Below, piece after piece: positions 1 to 9,109 of a stretch of 64,000 nucleotides of DNA. Below the pieces are notes generated by a model. The model was not told the origin of the DNA, did not search any database, and was given only the letters and a program-made list of their open reading frames with translations. How positions within the stretch are numbered: position 1 is the stretch's first letter; the number at the start of each line of letters is the position of its first letter. The DNA is from Sphingobacterium haloxyli (lineage in GTDB: Bacteria; Bacteroidota; Bacteroidia; Sphingobacteriales; Sphingobacteriaceae). Where the stretch lies: positions 62,001-126,000 of the forward strand of contig NZ_PVBQ01000009.1 of assembly GCF_002980525.1 (NCBI RefSeq), read 5' to 3'. Made by a program: the position numbers and the translations under genes.

Positions 1-972
1 CGTGCCAGCGCCTACTTGATGTTGGTCAATACCTACGCGAAACCCTATAAAATAGAAACAGCTTCGACCGATCTAGGCGTGCCGTTGGTATTGCAGCAGA
101 CAACCGAACAATCGTTGGCGCGGGCTACGGTGCAACAGGTGTACGATGCGGTTATAGACGACCTTTTAGCTGCGATTCCCGCGTTGCCGACCGAGCAGCA
201 ATTTAGGACCTTGCCCACCAAAGCGTCTGCATATGGTATATTGGCCAGAACCTATCTGTATATGAACAGGTACGTAGAGGCCAAGGAAGCCGCTGATCAG
301 GCATTAACTACGCATAACGAACTCATTGACCTGACCGCGATTCCGGAACTGAAAGCGGAAGCCTATCCGAGACGGTTTATAAATCCGGAAATCCTGTTGA
401 CAAAGGTGCCCGTCAATGGGGTGACCTCCTACTCACCCACAGCCTTCCGTTTGAGTGACGATCTGCTGAGCCTCTTTGATGAACATGACCAGCGCTATAA
501 CTTATTTACGGTGCCTGGAGGTAAGATTTCTTCCTGGGAGGTTTACGAGGGAAGGTATTATTATCTGGACAACGTACTGAATGAAGGCCGGAATGTGGGA
601 CCTACGGTACCGGAGATGCTGTTGATCAAGGCGGAAGCTGAAGCGAGGAGCAATCAGCCGGCCGCGGCGATGTCGCTTGTGAATCAGCTGCGCGAAAAAC
701 GGATTTTGACGGATGGCCAAGTGGAACTTACGGCTGCAAACGCCGAGGAGGCTTTAATCCAAGTGATGGCGGAGCGCCGTCGGGAGTTCATGTTTCGGAT
801 GCTGCGCTGGTGGGATATGCGGCGACTCAAAGATGAGCCGTTGTTTACAAAAACGTATACGCGTACTTTTGGCGGCCAGTCGTTTACGCTTGCACCGACA
901 AGCAACCGGTATGTGTTTCCAATTGCGCAATACGAGATTGATTTAAGCCCAGGTTTACAACCTAATCCATAA
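1..972 (+). CDS. SusD/RagB family outer-membrane nutrient-binding lipoprotein, 3' part
   Basis: The frame is open from base 1, before the first ATG at 19, so the gene begins upstream of the window and only the last 323 residues are seen. SusD proteins sit on the outer face of the outer membrane as a lid over a SusC TonB-dependent channel and bind the ligand. Visible family features are the helical TPR-like segment, the motif PEMLLIKAEAEAR, the segment ERRREFMFRMLRWWDMRRL, and the typical C-terminal ending FPIAQYEIDLSPGLQPNP. The signal peptide and lipobox are outside the window, as presumably is the paired SusC. The TlpA-like and hydrolase genes that follow closely suggest one operon. The ligand cannot be inferred; no glycoside hydrolase is linked to it here. 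Confidence 0.93.
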   Translation, partial: RASAYLMLVNTYAKPYKIETASTDLGVPLVLQQTTEQSLARATVQQVYDAVIDDLLAAIPALPTEQQFRTLPTKASAYGILARTYLYMNRYVEAKEAADQALTTHNELIDLTAIPELKAEAYPRRFINPEILLTKVPVNGVTSYSPTAFRLSDDLLSLFDEHDQRYNLFTVPGGKISSWEVYEGRYYYLDNVLNEGRNVGPTVPEMLLIKAEAEARSNQPAAAMSLVNQLREKRILTDGQVELTAANAEEALIQVMAERRREFMFRMLRWWDMRRLKDEPLFTKTYTRTFGGQSFTLAPTSNRYVFPIAQYEIDLSPGLQPNP

Positions 973-1011
973 ACGCGAGAGTGGCGTTATTGCTAAAAAA
1001 GTATAATAGAG

Positions 1012-2961
1012 ATGATAGATATGAGTGATATAATCAAGAAGCTGGGGGCGATAGTTCTAGCCATATGTTATTTTCCGAACCCTGGGATGGCGCAGGAAGC
1101 GACTTTTAGCGTGATACCGGAATATCCAAAAGAAGGGGATACCATTCAATTGGTATACGATATTCGCAGCACCCCGTGGAAGGACGCGACCTCCGTGTCG
1201 GCAAACTTGACGGGTTATCAGGACTTTCAATGGGTGTATGACGACCTTGTTTTTGAGAAAACGGATTCGGCTTGGGTAGCATCCTACGTAGTGCCCGATA
1301 AAATGAGCTTGATCAATTTGACGTTTCAAGCCGATACGGTCCGCGACCAAGGTGGCGAAATGACCTACTCCTATTTGATTTCGGGTGACGGCGGACGTCA
1401 GGTCCCGGGCGCTAAATTGGGTTGGGGAATGTTGCGTACGCCGCACATTGTACGCGGAGTGCCTTATGTGGTGGATACGGCTGCATACAAAACCGATGCG
1501 GTACTGTTAATGTGGGTGAAATATGAGTTGCAGGATTATCCGCAGAACCGGTTTAAGGTGTTGTACGCGGCGGCAAGCGCATTGAAACATATGGGGACCA
1601 CGGAAGCATTAGGGAAATTAAATACCGAACTCGCTGCCCTGGATGGTATGCCCGACATCGGGGAGGACGAGCTCGTACAGGTGCTGCAGGTATATCAGGA
1701 TGTTTTGCAGGATTCGGCGAAGGCAAGTCTTGTCGAAGCCCGTATACGCAACGAATATCCTACCGGGCAGTACGTCACCGACCAGCAGCGCTTGGCCGAT
1801 TTCAAATTGGTTCGAGAGGCTAAAACGCAAGCGGAATGTGCGCGTGCAGCGATGGATTTTGTTGACAAATATCCCTACACGGAGAAGGATAGGTTGTTCA
1901 ACGAAAAACATCGCATCAGCCATATCGATGCGTATTGGATTATAGCGGTGCATACGAGTATGGAACGGGACTTGGACGCTTTCGAACATTATGTGTCTAA
2001 AGCGGAGCCTTACATGGCCTTGGCGAATATTGCCTACCGCGCGATCTATGTGCCTTTTGAGGCGCAACAATTAATGGACGCAGCGGAGATTTTGCCCTAT
2101 GCGCGGGTGGTCATGGATAGGCTGAATTACTATAAGGATAATTTTGAAAGGGAAGAATATGCCCAATTGTATTATTCCAATGCCGCTCTTTTTGCAAAAA
2201 TTTTAGTGCAAAACAAGTTGTACGATGAAGCGTTCGTTTATGCGGCCGCCGCACAGGACAAAACGGAATATCAAGATGCGGACGTGAATGATACCTATGT
2301 ACGGGTATTGGAAGGACAGGGCAAGGCGCGGGAGTTGCAAACGGCGCTTGAGAAGAGCTATGCGCTTAATCAAAGCTCGGCGTATATGTTGGATTTGATG
2401 AAAGCACGTTACGTCACAGCACATGGCTCGGAAGCCGGCTATACGGCTTACCTGCAGGGTTTGAAGGACGCCACGAAAAGTGCCGAATTGAAGGAAAAAG
2501 TGCGGCAAGCGCTCATCAATGAGGCGTTCGCTGGTTTCGAACTGTATGACCAACACGGTAATCTTGTTCGCTCCGCGGACCTTAAAGGCAAAATCATCGT
2601 ACTGGACTATTGGGCCTCTTGGTGCGCTCCGTGTAAGGCGGCGTTTCCAGGAATGAAGCTCGCGGTGGAGCGCTTTCAGGACGATGAAAACGTGCTTTTC
2701 TTCTTTATTGATACGCAGGAACGTAAGGATATGAAAGCATATGTTACGAAGTATATGGAGGAAAACAACTATCCATTCACTGTTCTGCTTGATACAGACA
2801 GTAAGGCTTCGAAGGCTGCGGGCGTCAGCGCCATTCCGCACAAGATGGTTATTGGCCCGGATGGTAGGTTACGCTTTTCGGAAGTGGGCTATATGGGTAG
2901 TGCTTCGGAGCTCGCTGATGAAATAAGCGAGATGGTACGACTTCTAAAAGCAGAAGAATAG
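1012..2961 (+). CDS. TlpA-like thioredoxin-domain protein, exported
   Basis: Predicted periplasmic thiol-disulfide protein of 649 residues. An N-terminal signal sequence ends near GMAQ; the start could be ATG 1012 or ATG 1021. Residues about 30-130 look like a beta-rich domain, about 150-490 a helical repeat region, and about 505-649 a thioredoxin fold with the redox motif WCAPC (Cys538 and Cys541) and the cis-proline segment SAIPHK. This long N-terminal region plus C-terminal AhpC/TSA-Redoxin domain is common in Bacteroidota next to SusCD pairs. It lies 39 bp after the SusD stop and directly abuts the next gene, so cotranscription is likely. Its role may be to reduce or isomerise disulfides in imported or surface proteins; the true substrate is unknown. 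Confidence 0.85.
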   Translation: MIDMSDIIKKLGAIVLAICYFPNPGMAQEATFSVIPEYPKEGDTIQLVYDIRSTPWKDATSVSANLTGYQDFQWVYDDLVFEKTDSAWVASYVVPDKMSLINLTFQADTVRDQGGEMTYSYLISGDGGRQVPGAKLGWGMLRTPHIVRGVPYVVDTAAYKTDAVLLMWVKYELQDYPQNRFKVLYAAASALKHMGTTEALGKLNTELAALDGMPDIGEDELVQVLQVYQDVLQDSAKASLVEARIRNEYPTGQYVTDQQRLADFKLVREAKTQAECARAAMDFVDKYPYTEKDRLFNEKHRISHIDAYWIIAVHTSMERDLDAFEHYVSKAEPYMALANIAYRAIYVPFEAQQLMDAAEILPYARVVMDRLNYYKDNFEREEYAQLYYSNAALFAKILVQNKLYDEAFVYAAAAQDKTEYQDADVNDTYVRVLEGQGKARELQTALEKSYALNQSSAYMLDLMKARYVTAHGSEAGYTAYLQGLKDATKSAELKEKVRQALINEAFAGFELYDQHGNLVRSADLKGKIIVLDYWASWCAPCKAAFPGMKLAVERFQDDENVLFFFIDTQERKDMKAYVTKYMEENNYPFTVLLDTDSKASKAAGVSAIPHKMVIGPDGRLRFSEVGYMGSASELADEISEMVRLLKAEE

Positions 2962-4032
2962 ATGCAAGCTATGCGAAGATTAGTAGTGTTGTTAGGGCTT
3001 GTCATGATGATAAGTCCTATATGGGCGCAGGATGTTGCGCGTGAAGATGTACTGTTTGACGCGCAGCTTGATACGATTACCTTTGGGGCAACGATTACGA
3101 GCCCAGAACGAGAAGGTAAATTCCCGGCCTTGGTGCTAGTCACTGGTACAGGGCCGCAGAACAGAGACTGCGAAATGGCCGGAAAGCCGCTCTTTCGTCC
3201 AATAGCCGAGTACTTAAGTGCAAGAGGCTATGTGGTGCTCCGGATGGACGACCGTGGTGTAGGCCAGACCACGGGTGACTACAGTATGGCAACAACAAGT
3301 GATTTTGCCCATGATGCTTTGGAAGCCGTAAACTACCTAAAAAAGCATCCTAAGGTGGATAACAAGCGTATCGGACTACTGGGCCATAGCGAAGGTGGAG
3401 CAGCGATTGCTATCGCAGCATCGCAATCTGCTGATGTCGCGTTTTTGGTTAGTCTGGCCGGTTTAGCCACGGATGGACTGAAATCGCTGTTTGTGCAGAA
3501 TGAAAATTTGGTGGCAAATTCGCCGATGTCGGACGTGGACAAAAAGCGTTCAAATGAGATCAACAGGTTGATGTTCGCTGTGGCTTATCAATATGCGGAT
3601 TCGGACAGCTTGGAAAACCGGTTGGAGGAAACATATGCCTACTGGAAGGAAAAAGACAGTATTTATGCTACCTCTGTGGGAATGGAACATGATCGTTTCC
3701 GGTTCCCGATCTGGTATTATGTACAGCAGGCAACAGGCCCTTGGTATCGGTACTTCGTTCGTTATAATGCAGAGAAGGTGCTGAGCCAAGTGGATGTTCC
3801 GGTGCTGGCCATTAATGGCGACAAAGATCCTTTTGTGGACCCTGTAAATTTAGCTTACTGGAAGAAGTATACGCGGTCGGCGAACAAGGGTATGGTGACA
3901 ACGAGATTGTTGCCTAACGTAAACCACTTGATGCAAGCTTGTGAAACGTGCAACACGAAAGAATACGCCGATTTAAGTACTATACCCAACAGTACTTTAC
4001 AGCTGATTCTAGATTGGTTGGATCGTCTTTAA
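2962..4032 (+). CDS. Secreted alpha/beta hydrolase (serine hydrolase)
   Basis: A 356-residue alpha/beta-hydrolase whose ATG follows the stop of the TlpA-like gene with no gap. A signal peptide (hydrophobic run ending SPIWAQ) predicts export. The nucleophile elbow is GHSEGG with Ser143; the oxyanion region is preceded by LVTGTGPQNRD, and NGDKDPFVDP and NVNHLMQ supply likely catalytic Asp and His. This pattern fits the family of exported esterases/peptidases related to BAAT/dienelactone-type hydrolases in Bacteroidota. Substrate unknown; an esterase or peptidase acting on the ligand of the SusCD pair is an inference from position. Its TAA overlaps the stop of the convergent acyl-CoA dehydrogenase gene within the palindrome TTAA. 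Confidence 0.85.
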   Translation: MQAMRRLVVLLGLVMMISPIWAQDVAREDVLFDAQLDTITFGATITSPEREGKFPALVLVTGTGPQNRDCEMAGKPLFRPIAEYLSARGYVVLRMDDRGVGQTTGDYSMATTSDFAHDALEAVNYLKKHPKVDNKRIGLLGHSEGGAAIAIAASQSADVAFLVSLAGLATDGLKSLFVQNENLVANSPMSDVDKKRSNEINRLMFAVAYQYADSDSLENRLEETYAYWKEKDSIYATSVGMEHDRFRFPIWYYVQQATGPWYRYFVRYNAEKVLSQVDVPVLAINGDKDPFVDPVNLAYWKKYTRSANKGMVTTRLLPNVNHLMQACETCNTKEYADLSTIPNSTLQLILDWLDRL

Positions 4033-5528
4033 GAAAAATCCAACCAGTCGCTTTCGCCTTGATAGGCAACAACGAGTTCGGCGTGGTTGTGGAGCGATAG
4101 GTTCGATGCCAACTGCGCCACGTCGAGCTGCATATTGTATAGACAGTTCTCTACAAGATCGTTTCGGAAGCCTTTCTCCTGCAAGTTGATAACATATTGC
4201 ATATTGACGATCCGCGCAATGATTTTTCCTAGATCGACTAATTTTCGTTGGGGAAGGTTATCGCTTAATATAAATTGCAGGTTTTCCCGGAACCGTGGGG
4301 CGGCCTTTTCGGTTGGTGCAAACGTCGCGAGGGATTGATAGAGCGAGGTTTCTTTTTGTTTTTTCATCCGTTTTAAAACGATTTCCGCAATCTGCGTGTA
4401 AAGCATTTCGTTCGATCCTTCAAAGATCTGGAACGGACGGCTGTCTACGATCCCTCTACCAGCGATATGGCTAATTTTGTAACCATTTGCGCCCGACACT
4501 TGCAGGCAGAGCTGCGCTGATTCCTGCATAAGGTCGGTCACCAAGGCTTTCATGCTGTTGGCTTCCAAACCTTCGGTTGCTAAGTTATACTCGATGCCAC
4601 TGATATCGCTGCTCCGGGCGCACATACCGGAACACAAAGTGAAAGCTGTCTGTATTCTGGAAAGTTGAAATTGCACCGAATCCAAGGCAAGGAGGTTTCC
4701 TGTTCCGACCATTCGCGTGGTACAGTGTTGAAGCGCTTCGTCCAGCATGCGTTTGATAAAGCCCATACCCATACCCGGGAATTGCAACCGACTGCGGTGC
4801 AGGATATCCAACATCATTTTAATACCGGTGCTTTCGGGCTGTAAACGTTGATAGGTGGGTACTTCGATATCGATAACATTCATCCCATAGGGAATCATAT
4901 ACAATCCTAGGTTGCTATACAAGGCTTCGACCTCGATGCGCTGCTTTTCTTCCGCATTGCGCGTAACAAAAAAGTCCACATCTCGGGCGAGTTCGCCGTT
5001 TCCTAAATTCTTTCTGGCGGCGACTAACCAATAGTCGGCCTGGCCAGTCAAGCCCTGCCAGTGCTTCCGGCCGTTGATGGCATAACCTGCGTCGGTGGCT
5101 TGGTAAGAAGTCCGCATGTTCAACGCATCACTGCCATAGTCTGGCTCGGTAATCATCAGGCCACCCATGCGCTGGCCGGCTAGAAACTCCGGAAAGATTT
5201 TTTCTTGGATGGTACGGTCGCCATATTTGGCCAATGGTTCTAAAAATAAGGCGATGTTGATGCCAAACGTTAAGGATAAGGGAAGCGATTCGTATGAAGC
5301 CGCAGAAAGGAGACTCAAGCATTCTTTGACAACACTTCCACGTCCGCCATATTCCGCCGGAACGGCAACCGCAAGGGGCTGTGTGTCCATGATGCCGCGC
5401 CATACCTCGGGCGGTAAACCCCGGTCATGACTCAACTCATTGATATCTTGTTGCTCATGAAACACCTGCTTAAGTGCCTGATTAAATCGTGCTATAAATA
5501 CAGTTAGTTCTTCCTTCACTCCTTTCAT
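4029..5528 (-). CDS. Acyl-CoA dehydrogenase family protein
   Basis: A 499-residue flavoprotein of the acyl-CoA dehydrogenase fold, expected to oxidise an acyl-CoA to the enoyl-CoA in the cytoplasm. Seen motifs: AEYGGRG near the N terminus, the flavin/substrate segment ITEPDYGSDALNMRTS, GRKHWQGLTGQADYW, and FEGSNEM, whose Glu370 is at the place of the catalytic base in medium-chain enzymes. The protein is about 110 residues longer than a classic 385-residue enzyme; the extra C-terminal helical part resembles the longer Bacteroidota versions. A minus-strand TATATTTG at 5560-5567 is a good -7 box. Chain-length specificity cannot be read. The gene stands alone, convergent with the hydrolase by a 4-base stop overlap. 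Confidence 0.88.
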   Translation of the reverse strand: MKGVKEELTVFIARFNQALKQVFHEQQDINELSHDRGLPPEVWRGIMDTQPLAVAVPAEYGGRGSVVKECLSLLSAASYESLPLSLTFGINIALFLEPLAKYGDRTIQEKIFPEFLAGQRMGGLMITEPDYGSDALNMRTSYQATDAGYAINGRKHWQGLTGQADYWLVAARKNLGNGELARDVDFFVTRNAEEKQRIEVEALYSNLGLYMIPYGMNVIDIEVPTYQRLQPESTGIKMMLDILHRSRLQFPGMGMGFIKRMLDEALQHCTTRMVGTGNLLALDSVQFQLSRIQTAFTLCSGMCARSSDISGIEYNLATEGLEANSMKALVTDLMQESAQLCLQVSGANGYKISHIAGRGIVDSRPFQIFEGSNEMLYTQIAEIVLKRMKKQKETSLYQSLATFAPTEKAAPRFRENLQFILSDNLPQRKLVDLGKIIARIVNMQYVINLQEKGFRNDLVENCLYNMQLDVAQLASNLSLHNHAELVVAYQGESDWLDFS

Positions 5529-5559
5529 GTAACGCGTTTTTATTATTTTCTTTAGCCAG

Positions 5560-5567
5560 CAAATATA
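5560..5567 (-). promoter_or_regulatory. Candidate -7 promoter element for the acyl-CoA dehydrogenase gene
   Basis: Minus-strand TATATTTG matches the Bacteroidota -7 consensus TAnnTTTG. It lies 32 bases upstream of the start codon at 5528. No good TTTG element lies 19 bases further upstream, so the call rests on the -7 box alone. Confidence 0.45.
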
Positions 5568-5776
5568 TCTGTTTTTTTTTCGAAATTACGATTTCCAGCG
5601 GTTTTTCCTAAAGTGGGCAACCTGTCCCGACAAATTCATGCATATTCGAAAGAAAAAATTTTTTTGTAGATTTAAAACAGTTTTGGATAGGTTTTGTTCA
5701 ACGGAAGCCAGAAAAAAATAGGTATGTCGAAATCTATCCCAGGTCTAGGACTTTCGCGGATAAACGTTTGTTGAAT

Positions 5777-6928
5777 ATGAATATAAAAAAGAGTCTTTGT
5801 TTTATTGTGATAACGCTGTTGTTTAATGGCCTGAATGCCCAGTCGCAACCAGAGCGTCCGAAACACCGAGCGGGTATCGTTTTAGAAGAGTTTGTATTTA
5901 TCAAAGCAGATTTTCCGTCTTGCCACTCGGCTACTATTGTCGAGCTGCCCAATAAGGAACTGCTCTGTACTTATTTTGGGGGCACTTATGAGCGGCATCC
6001 TGATGTGGAGATACGCTTACAGCGCAAAAAACTGGACGGCGCGTGGACAGCCCCTGTATCGGTTGCCCATGGTATCCAGCCGGATGGCGAACGGTTCCCG
6101 ACGTGGAATCCGGTGCTGTTCCAGCCGGAAGGAGAACCCTTGATGCTGTACTACAAAGTAGGCCCTAGCCCGAAAGAGTGGTGGGGCGAGTTTATCACAT
6201 CAGAAGATAATGGTCATACTTGGAGTACGCCAAAAAGGCTTGGGGGTAAATTGCTAGGCCCAATCAAAAACAAGCCTATACAGCTAGCCGATGGGACCAT
6301 CCTGTCCGGATCTAGCGATGAGAACGATGGTTGGAAGGCACACATCGAACGGAGTACTGATGGCGGAAAAAGCTGGACATTTATTGGTCCGCTGAATGAT
6401 GGAGAGCAGATCGGCGCAATACAACCAACCCTGCTCACACACGCTGATGGGTGTATACAGATGCTTTGTCGTACCAGTACGAAGGGTGAGCGTATTGCGG
6501 AGACATGGTCTCGCGACAACGGGCTTACCTGGTCTGAAATGACGAAGACGACCTTGCCTAACAACAACTCAGGTTTAGATGCTGTGACGCTCCAAGATGG
6601 AAGGCATCTGTTGATCTATAACCATGCAACGCGCGGCCAAGAAGGAATGGGGCATAAGGGCCGAGGGGTGCTAAACCTAGCGGTGAGTAAGGATGGCAAG
6701 GAATGGGAAGCTGCGCTGGTGCTGGATTACTTGGACGCGCCGGAAAAGCAATATTCGTATCCTTCGATCATCCAAACCTCGGACGGGTTGGTACATATTG
6801 TATATACCTGGCATCGCGAACGCATTAAACACATTGTAGTTGATCCCAATAAGCTAGAGACGTTCCCTATTGAAAATGGAGAGTGGCCTGTTGAAGAGAT
6901 TCCGCTCGTCGTTAGCACAGAGCAATAA
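5777..6928 (+). CDS. Secreted sialidase-like BNR/Asp-box protein
   Basis: Start taken at ATG 5777 because it heads a clear signal peptide (MNIKKSLCF...LNAQ); two in-frame TTG codons just upstream give nothing. The 383-residue product carries three canonical Asp boxes (S-x-D-x-G-x-[ST]-W) at residues 142-149, 193-200 and 245-252, plus a degenerate fourth (SKDGKEW). The segments YFGGTYERHPDVEIRL and GPIKNKPIQLADG are typical of the BNR_2 group that includes exo-alpha-sialidases (GH33-like). A six-bladed beta-propeller is expected. No FRIP motif is seen, so sialidase activity is not proven; other BNR_2 enzymes act on rhamnose/uronate linkages. The gene is monocistronic, with no sialic-acid catabolic genes nearby. 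Confidence 0.8.
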   Translation: MNIKKSLCFIVITLLFNGLNAQSQPERPKHRAGIVLEEFVFIKADFPSCHSATIVELPNKELLCTYFGGTYERHPDVEIRLQRKKLDGAWTAPVSVAHGIQPDGERFPTWNPVLFQPEGEPLMLYYKVGPSPKEWWGEFITSEDNGHTWSTPKRLGGKLLGPIKNKPIQLADGTILSGSSDENDGWKAHIERSTDGGKSWTFIGPLNDGEQIGAIQPTLLTHADGCIQMLCRTSTKGERIAETWSRDNGLTWSEMTKTTLPNNNSGLDAVTLQDGRHLLIYNHATRGQEGMGHKGRGVLNLAVSKDGKEWEAALVLDYLDAPEKQYSYPSIIQTSDGLVHIVYTWHRERIKHIVVDPNKLETFPIENGEWPVEEIPLVVSTEQ

Positions 6929-7030
6929 GTAGCGAAGATAACTAACCTTTCATAGATATGTATAGCCCCAGTACGCTCTAAATGTAAAGCATTTGTTACG
7001 ATTGAATCGGGCGATTATAAATTTTATCTG

Positions 7031-7038
7031 TATTTTTG
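7031..7038 (+). promoter_or_regulatory. Candidate -7 promoter element for the PHP phosphatase gene
   Basis: TATTTTTG matches TAnnTTTG, 71 bases upstream of the ATG at 7110. The nearest TTG (7002-7004) is 26 bases upstream, longer than the usual 17-21, so the -33 element is weak. Confidence 0.4.
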
Positions 7039-7109
7039 CAAGCAAACATGATTACCCAGTTTCGCACAGGGGTTCGTGGATGAACCAACTATTATCGTAA
7101 TTTTTATAT

Positions 7110-7910
7110 ATGAATTTTTTCTCTAAGCTTTTTGGAAAGGGTAGAAACAACACATTGAAAGTGGCAAGCTTCGGCAAACTGCGGTTTCTAGAGGTTGATA
7201 TGCATAACCATTTGTTGCCGGGTATCGATGATGGTGCTGAATCTCTAGAACAGTCTTTAGCGCTCATCTCTAGTTTGAATGTACTGGGTTTGACAAAGTT
7301 CATAAGTACCCCGCATATTATACAGGACGTTCACCCTAATACAAAAAACTCGATAGATTCGGCCCATCAGAAGCTGTGCGCTCATCTAGAGAGAAATAAC
7401 AATCCATCTACGATATATGCCGCAGCAGAACACATGGTGGACGAAGGTATCGACCGCCTGATCGATCGGGATGAATTGTGCGTAATGCCGGGAGGCTATG
7501 TTCTCATCGAAATGTCGTATTTAGCACCATCACACGGCTTGTTTAAGACGATACTGGATATACAAAACCTTGGCTACAAGCCAATATTGGCGCATCCCGA
7601 GCGCTATAATTATTATCATTTTGAGTTCGAGATGTATAAGAAGATTAAAGATGCTGGTTGTCTGTTGCAACTTAATCTGTTGTCCATCAGTAGATATTAT
7701 GGTGTGGACGTAAAGAGTACGGCATTGACACTCATAAAATCTGGTATGTATGATTTTGTTGGGACGGATTTGCACCATCAAAAGCATCTCCGGGCTTTGG
7801 AACATGTGGTTGAGAAGTACCCGCTTCAGGACGTCTTGAAGACGTGCAAAATATTGAATCCGACCCTCCTCGATCATCTACATGAGACGGAGGCTGTGCG
7901 TGTTGGTTAG
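7110..7910 (+). CDS. PHP-domain tyrosine phosphatase, CpsB/YwqE type
   Basis: A 266-residue cytoplasmic metal-dependent phosphatase of the PHP superfamily. The start of the fold shows DMHNHLLPGIDDGA with His32 and His34 as metal ligands; further ligands are in STPHII, AAEHMVDEGID, LAHPERY and GTDLHH. Length and motifs match CpsB/YwqE/Wzb-like enzymes that dephosphorylate the tyrosine-rich tail of polysaccharide co-polymerase kinases and thereby control capsule or exopolysaccharide assembly. No Wzc-like kinase or glycosyltransferase lies in this window, so its partner is encoded elsewhere. It sits alone 77 bp before the nucleotidyltransferase gene on the same strand; cotranscription is possible but not shown. 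Confidence 0.85.
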   Translation: MNFFSKLFGKGRNNTLKVASFGKLRFLEVDMHNHLLPGIDDGAESLEQSLALISSLNVLGLTKFISTPHIIQDVHPNTKNSIDSAHQKLCAHLERNNNPSTIYAAAEHMVDEGIDRLIDRDELCVMPGGYVLIEMSYLAPSHGLFKTILDIQNLGYKPILAHPERYNYYHFEFEMYKKIKDAGCLLQLNLLSISRYYGVDVKSTALTLIKSGMYDFVGTDLHHQKHLRALEHVVEKYPLQDVLKTCKILNPTLLDHLHETEAVRVG

Positions 7911-7987
7911 CGCTATTCGTTTCTTTTCATATTGTACTATGAGAAAAAACCATTAGTTTTGAATGGACGACCACAGCCAAAATAACG

Positions 7988-9109
7988 ATGGAAGACAACT
8001 TACGGTATATATTTTTTCAGCTGCTCCGGATGGGGCTTTGGGGAAAAGGCAAGCTAGCTTTGGCAGCGCCATTGTCTGATGAGGATTGGGCTGTGCTGTA
8101 TCAATACGCGCTGAACCATACGGTTGAAGGAATTTTGTTTGATGCTTTTCCATTATTGCCTGACGACCAATTACCACCTCGCGCATTGCGGATGAAGTGG
8201 GCAGTTCGGGTCGATCAGATTGAACGCCATAATACACGGATGGCACAAGTTGCAGCCGAACAATTTGTGGATTTTAGTCGCCTGGGTGCAAAACCTATTC
8301 TGTTAAAGGGAAAAGGGGTGGCGAGTTGTTACCCGAATCCTTTGCATCGAATATCGGGCGATATCGATTGGTATTTTGATGAAAAGGACGGTTACGATAA
8401 GGTATTAAATCGTCTACAGGAAAAGAAAATAAAAGTTGATTTGGCGATAAGTGCCAGCTTAGGTTATGATTGGCAGCGTATACACATCGAACACCATCGG
8501 CGCCTGTTTGATATCCGTAGTTTTTTCAAGTTGCCTTATTTGAAAAAACTGGAACAGGCTTATCGTCCGAAACAACAATCGGTGTTGATCGAAAATCAAG
8601 CTATTACCCTGTTGGCTCCGGAATTGCAAATATTGCAGGTAAATATCCACATCTTAAAGCATCTGCTGTCTTTCGGTATTGGTTTACGTCAAATTTGTGA
8701 CGCAGCAATCTTATATTACACTTATCGAGATAAGATCGATGCAGAGCAGCTTCGCAACATGTATAAAAAGACCGGTATTTTAAAATGGGTGCACGTACTA
8801 CACGGTATACTCGTCAACGATTTGGGCTTACCAAAAGAAGACTTACCTTTTCCCTGTCCGGAAAAGCTGAAAACCGACTGGATGATGGACGAGATCTGGT
8901 ATTCCGGCAATTTTGGTTTTTATGATAAACGTTACCTAGAAGGGAAAGTTTCTTTTATTTCCGTTCACCCTGATGGTGCCCGTCGCTTATGGCGAGGTTT
9001 GCGTCTCTACTTTCCCTACGCTCCCCAAGAAGTTGTTTTCTTCCCCATCCGCCGTGCTACTGCTCGATTGAGCAGCCTTATTTCTTCTCGCAAGTCTGTA
9101 GACGAGTAA
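7988..9109 (+). CDS. Nucleotidyltransferase-fold family protein (NTP_transf_5-like)
   Basis: A 373-residue cytoplasmic protein. LLKGKGVASCYPNP followed by SGDIDWYF gives the paired acidic motif GDxD (Asp125, Asp127) of the nucleotidyltransferase fold, and the order of elements fits the uncharacterised nucleotidyltransferase family (Pfam NTP_transf_5). Members often occur beside ABC exporters, S26-type peptidases and small peptides in peptide natural-product loci and in exopolysaccharide loci. Here an ABC exporter and S26-like protein lie 3.5 kb downstream, beyond an AT-rich gap, so a shared role is inference. The substrate nucleotide and acceptor are unknown. No terminator is evident right after the stop. 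Confidence 0.72.
   Translation: MEDNLRYIFFQLLRMGLWGKGKLALAAPLSDEDWAVLYQYALNHTVEGILFDAFPLLPDDQLPPRALRMKWAVRVDQIERHNTRMAQVAAEQFVDFSRLGAKPILLKGKGVASCYPNPLHRISGDIDWYFDEKDGYDKVLNRLQEKKIKVDLAISASLGYDWQRIHIEHHRRLFDIRSFFKLPYLKKLEQAYRPKQQSVLIENQAITLLAPELQILQVNIHILKHLLSFGIGLRQICDAAILYYTYRDKIDAEQLRNMYKKTGILKWVHVLHGILVNDLGLPKEDLPFPCPEKLKTDWMMDEIWYSGNFGFYDKRYLEGKVSFISVHPDGARRLWRGLRLYFPYAPQEVVFFPIRRATARLSSLISSRKSVDE

Noticed and set aside
5777..6928. Sialic acid utilisation locus
   Set aside because: Only the BNR protein is present; no sialic acid lyase, epimerase or transporter is nearby.
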